From Chloroflexota bacterium (GTDB lineage: Bacteria; Chloroflexota; Dehalococcoidia; UBA1127; JACQUN01): a stretch of DNA of 9,582 bases. Made by a program: the position numbers and the translations under genes. Below, piece by piece: positions 1-5,092 of this stretch. The stretch's first letter is position 1. Every line of letters begins with the position of its first letter. Below the pieces are notes generated by a model, which saw only the letters and a program-made list of their open reading frames with translations, ran no database searches and was not told the DNA's origin. The stretch spans positions 1 to 9,582 of the forward strand of contig JACQUN010000129.1 of NCBI GenBank assembly GCA_016210285.1, in the 5' to 3' direction.

Positions 1-851
1 GGACCATGTGGGGGGGGTCAATCGCGCTGAAGACGCCTATGCTGTTCGCCCTGGGCTTCATCTCCATGTTCATCATCGGCGGGCTCAGCGGCGTCATGCA
101 CTCCTCTGCCCCCTCCGACGCGCAGCAGCAGGACACCTACTTTATCGTGGCTCACATTCACTATGTCCTCTTTGGAGGCAGCATCTTCGCCCTCTTCGCT
201 GGCATCTACTACTGGTTCCCCAAGTTCACCGGCCGCCTGCTGAACGAGCGTCTCGGCCACCTGAACTTCTGGGTCATGTTTGTCGGAACGAATATCACCT
301 TCTTCCCCATGCACTTCGCCGGGCTGATCGGGATGCCCCGCCGCATCTATACCTACGCGCCGGGCATGGGCTGGGATATCTACAACCTGCTCTCCACCAT
401 CGGGGTCTTCATCCTTATCCTGGGGATGCTCGTGTTTCTCTACAACCTCTTCCGCAGCCTGCGCCGGAGCGAGCCAGCGGGCAGCGACCCGTGGGACGGC
501 AGGACGCTAGAGTGGTCTATCTCCTCGCCGCCACCGGTCTACAACTTTGCCACCATCCCCACGGTTCACAGCCGGGACGCCTACTGGGAGCAGAAGCAGC
601 GACACCTGCCACCTGTACCGGCCGGGGGTTCTGGGACGGGCGAGCCCGGCGGGGGGAATCCGGGACAGGGGCACCCCGAGATTCACATGCCTGGTCTCTC
701 CTATTGGCCCATCCTGCTGGCCCTGGGCCTCACCATCAGCGCATACGGGCTGATCTACCACCTGGCCTTGGCTGCCATCGGCGGCGCCATTACCCTCATA
801 GCAATCTACGGCTGGGTCTTTGAGCCAGCCTCGGAACCTACAAAACACTAG
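1..851 (+). CDS. ctaD: Cytochrome c oxidase subunit I, C-terminal part (5' end cut by the window)
   Basis: This is the catalytic heme-copper subunit of an aa3/caa3-type oxidase, which reduces O2 and pumps protons in the cytoplasmic membrane. The reading frame is open from position 3, so the start lies upstream. Residues here are counted from the Met at position 6. The segment AHIHYV carries His50 and His52, matching the axial ligands of heme a3 and heme a in the family, with the usual DTYF just before it. The run TLEW..SSPPPVYNF and the W...N..STIG helix are typical of heme-A type subunit I. Beyond the normal 12-helix core there is a Gly/Pro-rich loop (about residues 203-228) and two more hydrophobic helices (about 231-251 and 254-273). 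That gives the 14-helix form known from Bacillus CtaD, and it fits the short five-helix subunit III next door. The bovine F377 position is Ile, and the Mg-site His368 position is Gln42. The call is firm; the missing part includes the CuB ligands. Confidence 0.97.
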   Translation, partial: TMWGGSIALKTPMLFALGFISMFIIGGLSGVMHSSAPSDAQQQDTYFIVAHIHYVLFGGSIFALFAGIYYWFPKFTGRLLNERLGHLNFWVMFVGTNITFFPMHFAGLIGMPRRIYTYAPGMGWDIYNLLSTIGVFILILGMLVFLYNLFRSLRRSEPAGSDPWDGRTLEWSISSPPPVYNFATIPTVHSRDAYWEQKQRHLPPVPAGGSGTGEPGGGNPGQGHPEIHMPGLSYWPILLALGLTISAYGLIYHLALAAIGGAITLIAIYGWVFEPASEPTKH

Positions 852-861
852 TTTACGGAGC

Positions 862-866
862 GAGGG
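862..866 (+). promoter_or_regulatory. Shine-Dalgarno that decides the ctaE start
   Basis: GAGGG, within a longer purine run GAGGGAAGG, sits 7 bases before TTG 874 and just after the ctaD stop (849-851). The earlier in-frame TTG at 820 lies inside ctaD and has only a pyrimidine-rich, poor upstream sequence. The ATG at 881 is out of frame. This favours TTG 874 as the start of subunit III. Confidence 0.55.
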
Positions 867-873
867 AAGGGCT

Positions 874-1482
874 TTGTATCATGCAACCACCGTCGGCCAC
901 GGGGCGGAGCCGGAGACCACGACGGGACTCAGCAACAAGAAGTTGCTGATATGGGCATTCCTGGGCTCCGAGTGCATGTTCTTCGGTTCCCTCATCGCCA
1001 CCTACCTGGTCTACCAGGGCAGGAGTGTGGTCGGGCCATACCCGAAGGAGATCCTCAGCGTCCCGGCAGCCGCCACGGGCGCCTTCGTTCTGCTCCTGAG
1101 CAGCCTGACCGTGGTGCTTGCCTACTCCGCCATCAGCAGGGGAGACATCAAGGCCTCCCGAGTCTGGCTCCTCTGCACCGTGCTCCTGGGGATAGCCTTT
1201 CTGGGGTTCCAGGCCTTCGAGTTTCGCCAGTTCGCACTGGATGGCCTGACCCCGCGGACCAACCTCTTTGGCTCCACTTTCTTCACCCTGACGGGGTTTC
1301 ACGGCGCCCACGTACTCGTGGGTGTCATCTGGCTCCTCTCTCTGCTGGGGTACTCCCTGGCGGGTCGCCTGACCCGGAGGGACAGCCTCAACGTGGACAT
1401 TGCGGCCCTGTACTGGCACTTTGTGGACATTGTCTGGATCGTCATTTTCACCGTGGTGTACCTCTTGGGGACCTCCCTCTAG
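874..1482 (+). CDS. ctaE: Cytochrome c oxidase subunit III (five-helix form)
   Basis: This is an integral membrane subunit of the aa3/caa3 oxidase that stabilises subunit I and supports sustained turnover. With a TTG start at 874 it has 202 residues and five hydrophobic segments (about 22-47, 66-88, 97-118, 134-160 and 178-200). Family marks are the conserved Glu33 in GSECMFFG, the FQAFEF segment (Glu116), GFHGAHVLVG (His143, His146) and YWHFVDIVW (His182) in the last helix. The canonical protein has seven helices. The first two are missing here, matching the two extra helices at the end of the subunit I just upstream, as in Bacillus caa3. An alternative TTG start at 820 would add 18 residues and overlap ctaD by 32 bases; it has a weaker ribosome site. 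The gene follows ctaD by 22 bases in the same operon. The family call is very sure; the exact start is moderately sure. Confidence 0.96.
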   Translation: MYHATTVGHGAEPETTTGLSNKKLLIWAFLGSECMFFGSLIATYLVYQGRSVVGPYPKEILSVPAAATGAFVLLLSSLTVVLAYSAISRGDIKASRVWLLCTVLLGIAFLGFQAFEFRQFALDGLTPRTNLFGSTFFTLTGFHGAHVLVGVIWLLSLLGYSLAGRLTRRDSLNVDIAALYWHFVDIVWIVIFTVVYLLGTSL

Positions 1483-1505
1483 CACAGCGCCCAGGGTGTT
1501 CTGTC

Positions 1506-1559
1506 ATGAGCGTGGCACTGCACCCCATCCCACAGCCAGGGGAGAAGGAACCGGCATGA
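1506..1559 (+). CDS. Possible 17-codon micro-ORF, translationally coupled to the subunit IV gene
   Basis: A short frame runs from ATG 1506 to TGA 1557-1559 and encodes MSVALHPIPQPGEKEPA. AGGGTG at 1493-1498 lies 7 bases upstream and could serve as a ribosome site. Its stop overlaps the ATG of the next gene (ATGA at 1556-1559), the classic arrangement for coupled re-initiation. The frame also contains the Shine-Dalgarno (GGAGAAGGAA) of that next gene. I recognise no family, and the peptide is polar and Pro-rich with no membrane segment. It may be chance in a 73-base gap, a coupling leader, or a short real peptide. Confidence 0.25.
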   Translation: MSVALHPIPQPGEKEPA

Positions 1560-2224
1560 GCGAGCAAGCGCATCCCCGGGAGCGGGCCCACCCGACTCCC
1601 CAGACGTACGTGAAGGTCGCCACCGCGCTGGCGGCCCTCACAGCTACAGAGCTCGCGGTCTTCTACATACACGCCTTGCGCCCTGCCATCCTGCCCATCT
1701 TCCTTGTGCTTCTGGGCACCAAGTTTGCCCTGATGACCATGTTTTTCATGCACCTGCGTTCCGATAGCAGGCTGTTTTCGGGGCTGTTTGTCGGCGGGAT
1801 GATGCTGGCGGCGGCTATCATGATTGCCTTTCTGGCGCTTTTCCAGGTCCTGGTTCGGCGCCCCGCGGTGGCATCGGCCTTGCCCACCGGCCCGGTCCCT
1901 CAGGTGCGGGTGGCCCAGACGACCACGGCTCCTGACCCCCAGGCGGGAGCACAGGTCTTCCTGCGGGTGGGGTGCGCTGCCTGCCACACTCTAGAAGGTC
2001 TCAGCGGCGCCCAGGGGGTAATTGGGCCCAAGCTCAACGGGGTTGCAACGAGAGCAGCGACCCGCAAGCCCCCCCTGACGGCTGAAGAGTACATTCGTGA
2101 GTCTCTTGAAAACCCTACGGCCTATGTCGTGGAGGGTTACCCTCCGGTCATGCTCAGCCTCAGGGGAACCATGACAGATGCCGAGTTCAACAGCCTCGTC
2201 GCCTATCTGCTGACCCTCAGGTGA
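1556..2224 (+). CDS. Oxidase subunit IV fused to a C-terminal cytochrome c domain
   Basis: The protein has 222 residues and two parts. Residues about 18-98 form three membrane helices, with KFALMTMFFMHL at 56-67 matching the signature of prokaryotic cytochrome c oxidase subunit IV (CtaF/CoxD-like). A linker of about 30 residues (roughly 100-128, Pro/Thr/Val rich) leads to a single class I cytochrome c domain. This has the heme-binding motif CAACH (Cys140, Cys143, His144), a GPKL segment after it, and Met199 in GYPPVML as the likely sixth ligand. The terminal helix has the usual ...FNSLVAYLL form. Three helices place the C-terminus outside the membrane, where heme c is attached, if the N-terminus is cytoplasmic. 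ATG 1556 is preceded by GGAGAAGGAA at 1541-1550. In Bacillus and Thermus caa3 the c domain is joined to subunit II, so its placement on subunit IV is unusual. It may carry electrons to CuA or from an external donor (inference). An in-frame extension upstream to 1400 would overlap ctaE and is not credible. Confidence 0.92.
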   Translation: MSEQAHPRERAHPTPQTYVKVATALAALTATELAVFYIHALRPAILPIFLVLLGTKFALMTMFFMHLRSDSRLFSGLFVGGMMLAAAIMIAFLALFQVLVRRPAVASALPTGPVPQVRVAQTTTAPDPQAGAQVFLRVGCAACHTLEGLSGAQGVIGPKLNGVATRAATRKPPLTAEEYIRESLENPTAYVVEGYPPVMLSLRGTMTDAEFNSLVAYLLTLR

Positions 2225-2240
2225 GGCCCTGGGCTGGGCC
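2225..2240 (+). other. Short GC hairpin directly after the subunit IV-cytochrome c stop
   Basis: GGCCC (2225-2229) and GGGCC (2236-2240) can pair around a 6-base loop, starting on the base after the TGA. No T-run follows, so this is not a standard intrinsic terminator. It might protect the 3' end of a processed transcript or be chance in GC-rich DNA. The rest of the 78-base gap to ctaG holds only the ctaG ribosome site. Confidence 0.2.
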
Positions 2241-2302
2241 GGAAGGGCGCGTGGTTGAGGGAACTCATGTCGGTCTGGGCGTCGGCGGGCGAGAGGTAAG
2301 CT

Positions 2303-3172
2303 GTGGTGCTTCATCCCCTGTTCCATGCAGGGTTCTCATGGCTGAGCTGGCACTGGCATCTCAGCCTTATCGTTGGGATCGCCCTCCTGGAAGGCGGCTA
2401 TCTCCTGCTTGTTGGCCCGTTGCGCCGCTACCTTGTGTGGCCGCACCTTGTCAGGCCGAAGCGTAGCCAGATTGTCCTCTTCACCCTGGGGGTCGCGGCC
2501 TTTCTCCTGGCCGAGCAGACACCCCTTCACGACCTGAGCGAGCAGTACCTCTTCAGCGCGCACATGTTTCAGCATGTGCTGCTGGCCCTGGTCATGCCCC
2601 CGCTGTTGCTCCTGGGGACCCCTGGGTGGCTTTTGCGACCTCTCTTGTGTGGCTCTCCCTCCGTCGAGCGCATCTGGCGGCTCCTGACACATCCCCTGGT
2701 GGCCCTGGTCCTCTTCAATGCTGTCTTTGCCACATGGCATGTCCCCGCGTTCTACCAGGCAGCACTCCTGTGGCACAACCTGCACATCCTGCAGCACCTC
2801 CTCCTGATTGGCACGGGCGTGCTGGTCTGGTGGCCGGTCCTGAGCCCGATGCCCGAGTTCCCCCGCCCCTCGCTCCTCTTGCAGATGCTCTATCTCTTCG
2901 CCCTGGCAGTGGTGCAGACCCCCCTCTTCGCCCTCCTCACCTTCTCCAACCATGTCTTGTACCCGTGGTACGCAGCGCAGCCACGCCTGTGGGGCATCTC
3001 CCCCGAGACGGACCAGCAGATTGGCGGGGTCATCATGAAGGTGTCCAGCATGTTCATCTTCCTGTCGGCGCTGGCCGCGGTCTTCTTCTCCTGGTTCAGC
3101 CGTGAGGAGAAAGAGGAGGCAGCGCTGAGGCTTGGAGGCAAGGGATCGCAACCTCAAGGCCCCACCAGATGA
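2303..3172 (+). CDS. ctaG: Cytochrome c oxidase assembly protein CtaG (caa3_CtaG family)
   Basis: This is a membrane protein of the CtaG family found with caa3 oxidases in Gram-positive and related bacteria. Genetic work on Bacillus links the family to formation of the CuB/oxidase centre; it is unrelated to the proteobacterial Cox11-type CtaG. The 289 residues contain about seven hydrophobic segments (near 20-40, 56-72, 88-107, 131-154, 161-180, 193-213 and 247-265). Conserved-looking metal or structural residues are His87 and His91 in AHMFQH, TWHVP (His146), His158, His161 and His165 around HNLHILQH, and the DQQIGG..M segment (237-245). GTG 2303 is chosen because GAGAGG (2291-2296) is 6 bases upstream; GTG 2306 is equally possible in frame. 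The charged tail (266-289) ends in TGA overlapping the next gene's ATG (ATGA, 3169-3172), which implies translational coupling with heme synthesis. Confidence 0.93.
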   Translation: MVLHPLFHAGFSWLSWHWHLSLIVGIALLEGGYLLLVGPLRRYLVWPHLVRPKRSQIVLFTLGVAAFLLAEQTPLHDLSEQYLFSAHMFQHVLLALVMPPLLLLGTPGWLLRPLLCGSPSVERIWRLLTHPLVALVLFNAVFATWHVPAFYQAALLWHNLHILQHLLLIGTGVLVWWPVLSPMPEFPRPSLLLQMLYLFALAVVQTPLFALLTFSNHVLYPWYAAQPRLWGISPETDQQIGGVIMKVSSMFIFLSALAAVFFSWFSREEKEEAALRLGGKGSQPQGPTR

Positions 3173-5019
3173 AAGAGCGGGCTGTGCCCAGGGCATCCGG
3201 GTTCTGGTTTCGGGCCCTCCTTCTGGCTGCTGCAGGGTCGGCCTTTGCGCTCATCACCCTGGGTGGTGTCGTCAGGGTCACCGGCTCTGGACTGGGGTGC
3301 CCGGACTGGCCGCTGTGCCACGGGCGCGTCATCCCGCCCTTGCAGCTTCACACCCTGATCGAGTACTCTCACCGCCTCTCAGCTAGCTTGGTCAGCATCC
3401 TTGTGACTGTGGCGGCGGGGGCGGCCTTCTGGCGCTACCGCCGGTTCCCCTGGACTGCTGTACCTGTCTTCGCTGCCCTGGCCTTTCTGGGGATTGAGGT
3501 TGTGCTGGGGGGCATCACGGTACTGAAGGAGCTGCCGCCGACTGTCGTAGCGGCCCATCTGGGGGTGGCAGAAGCCATCTTTGGGATGCTCCTGGTCGGC
3601 CTGGTGACCTCCTGGGGCAGGGGAAGCACCCTCGCTGGCGGGGGCCATCCCTTTGCCCATTGGGCCCTGGCCGCCGCCCTGGGGACCTACGCTGTGATAC
3701 TCTCCGGCTCCTATGTGGTGGGCAACGGCGCCACGTGGGCCTGCTCTGGCTGGCCCCTCTGCCAGGCCGGAATATTTCCTTCTGGGACACTCCCCTGGGT
3801 CCACATGGCCCATCGCATCCTGGCGGGGACGGTGGGCCTGGTGGTTGTGGGGGTCGGTGTGGCAGGGTGGAGGCTTCGCACATCGCCACCGGCCGTGCGG
3901 AGGGCAGGGCTGTTCCTGGTCGCGGCGATGCTCGCCGAGCTCCTGGCGGGGGCAGCAAACCCCTGGTTCCACTTTGTGCCAGCCGTCCGGGCTCTGCACC
4001 TGAGCCTGGCCACCGCTACCTGGGGCGGCTCGGTAGTTCTGGCAGCGCTGGCCTGGCGTTCTGCCCCACCCACCCATGCCCAAGAACCTGCGAGGGGGGT
4101 GCACCCCCTCGGAGCTCCCAGGGTAGGGGAAGAGGAAAGCGTGCCCGGGCAGGCGCTCCGCCAGACCCTGGCCGACTATGTGGCCCTGACCAAGCCGCGC
4201 ATCATGGTGCTCCTGCTGCTGACCGCCCTGGGCGGCATGGTCCTCGCTGCAGGCGGGGTCCCGCCGTGGAAGACCGTGCTGGCAGTGCTGGCGGGCGGCG
4301 CATTGGCCTCTGGGGGGGCCAACGCACTCAACCACTGGCTGGAACGGGACCTCGACCGGCAGATGCACCGGACCCAGAAGCGTCCCGTAGCGAACCGCCG
4401 TGTGGCCCCTGGGCGGGCGCTGGCCTTTGGGGTAGCCTTGAACGCCCTCGCATTCCTGGTGCTCTCCCTGGGGGCCAACGTGCTCAGCGCGCTCCTCGCC
4501 GTCAGCGGCACCCTCTTCTACATCCTGGTGTACACCCGCTGGCTGAAACCCAGAACACCCCAGAACATCGTCATTGGCGGCGCCGCCGGGGCGCTGCCCC
4601 CTCTCGTAGGCTGGGCAGCGGTGACGGGCGGGCTGGGCCTGCCGGCCTTCTATCTCTTCGCCATCGTCTTCTTCTGGACGCCGCCCCATTTCTGGGCCCT
4701 TGCCCTTCTCCTCCGTGATGACTATGCCCGCGCGGGCATCCCCATGTTGCCCGTGGTGATGGGCGAGGCGAGCACCCGGCAGGCCATCCTGCTCTATACC
4801 CTGCTGCTCCTGGTCATCAATGTGCTGTTCTTCTTGACTACCGCGAGCCTGGGACTCGTGTACCTCGTAGGCGCATCGCTCCTGGGATGCCTGTTCTTTT
4901 TCTACGCATTGCGACTCTTCCTCCGTGGGGGGCGCCCTCTCACGCTGCAGCTCTACAAGTTCTCGCTGGCATACCTGGCTCTCCTCTTTGCCGTGGTGAT
5001 GGCAGACAGTCTCTTCTAG
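3169..5019 (+). CDS. ctaAB: Heme A synthase-heme O synthase fusion (CtaA-CtaB)
   Basis: This is a bifunctional membrane enzyme for heme A. The C-terminal half would farnesylate heme B to heme O, and the N-terminal half would oxidise the C8 methyl of heme O to give heme A. Residues 1-300 are COX15/CtaA-like. There are two repeats of a four-helix unit with candidate heme ligands His68 (in EYSHR, with Glu65), His130, His215 (HMAHR) and His277. Two Cys pairs, C44/C50 and C192/C198, lie in CPDWPLC and CSGWPLC, the pattern of Cys-containing CtaA. A polar linker follows (about 298-332). Residues about 333-616 are UbiA-family protoheme IX farnesyltransferase, with LTKPRI, the N..N.W.ERDLDRQM.RT..RP Asp-rich motif (385-405), YTRWLKPRTPQN (455-466), and WTPPHFWALA then AGIPMLPVVMG (503-532). 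At 616 residues it is the sum of two normal proteins. I recall similar fusions in Thermus and some Chloroflexota. It starts at ATG 3169 inside ctaG's stop. Confidence 0.96.
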   Translation: MKERAVPRASGFWFRALLLAAAGSAFALITLGGVVRVTGSGLGCPDWPLCHGRVIPPLQLHTLIEYSHRLSASLVSILVTVAAGAAFWRYRRFPWTAVPVFAALAFLGIEVVLGGITVLKELPPTVVAAHLGVAEAIFGMLLVGLVTSWGRGSTLAGGGHPFAHWALAAALGTYAVILSGSYVVGNGATWACSGWPLCQAGIFPSGTLPWVHMAHRILAGTVGLVVVGVGVAGWRLRTSPPAVRRAGLFLVAAMLAELLAGAANPWFHFVPAVRALHLSLATATWGGSVVLAALAWRSAPPTHAQEPARGVHPLGAPRVGEEESVPGQALRQTLADYVALTKPRIMVLLLLTALGGMVLAAGGVPPWKTVLAVLAGGALASGGANALNHWLERDLDRQMHRTQKRPVANRRVAPGRALAFGVALNALAFLVLSLGANVLSALLAVSGTLFYILVYTRWLKPRTPQNIVIGGAAGALPPLVGWAAVTGGLGLPAFYLFAIVFFWTPPHFWALALLLRDDYARAGIPMLPVVMGEASTRQAILLYTLLLLVINVLFFLTTASLGLVYLVGASLLGCLFFFYALRLFLRGGRPLTLQLYKFSLAYLALLFAVVMADSLF

Positions 5020-5049
5020 AATTTGCATTATCCCCCTGTTATTCTCTGC

Positions 5050-5076
5050 TTGCGGCAGCTATACTGGAGCTATAAT
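5050..5076 (+). promoter_or_regulatory. Candidate sigma70-type promoter for the lipoprotein gene
   Basis: A perfect TATAAT stands at 5071-5076, in the 73-base gap after ctaAB. The best -35 candidate is TTGCGG at 5050-5055, with a 15-base spacer that is short of the usual 17. Initiation near 5083 would leave only about ten bases before GTG 5093 and would crowd the GGAG at 5082-5085. TATACT at 5060-5065 is an alternative -10 giving a longer leader, but it has no good -35. The gap suggests the lipoprotein is transcribed separately from the oxidase operon. I found no intrinsic terminator in it. Confidence 0.35.
5057..5074 (+). repeat. Tandem AGCTATA direct repeat overlapping the candidate promoter
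   Basis: AGCTATA occurs at 5057-5063 and again at 5068-5074, 11 bases apart from start to start, about one helical turn. The second copy merges into the TATAAT. This could be a same-face binding site for a regulator or a duplicated -10-like element. With seven bases per copy, chance cannot be excluded. Confidence 0.3.
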
Positions 5077-5092
5077 TCACCGGAGTTGGTGT

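Noticed and set aside
2336..3196. A 286-codon open frame on the - strand opposite ctaG
   Set aside because: The + strand encodes a clear membrane protein family; the reverse frame is a low-hydrophobicity artefact without motifs.
3660..4718. A 352-codon + strand frame inside ctaAB
   Set aside because: It is out of frame with, and fully inside, a gene whose motifs run unbroken across the same bases. Its translation is Gly/Arg/Pro-rich noise.
3379..5028. A 549-codon open frame on the - strand opposite ctaAB
   Set aside because: It mirrors the strongly coding + strand gene. The translation is rich in Gln, Gly, His and Pro with no recognisable domain, as expected for a shadow in GC-rich DNA.
5020..5060. 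Possible intrinsic terminator after ctaAB
   Set aside because: Only a 4-base-pair stem near CTGC/GCAG can form, and no T-tract follows it.
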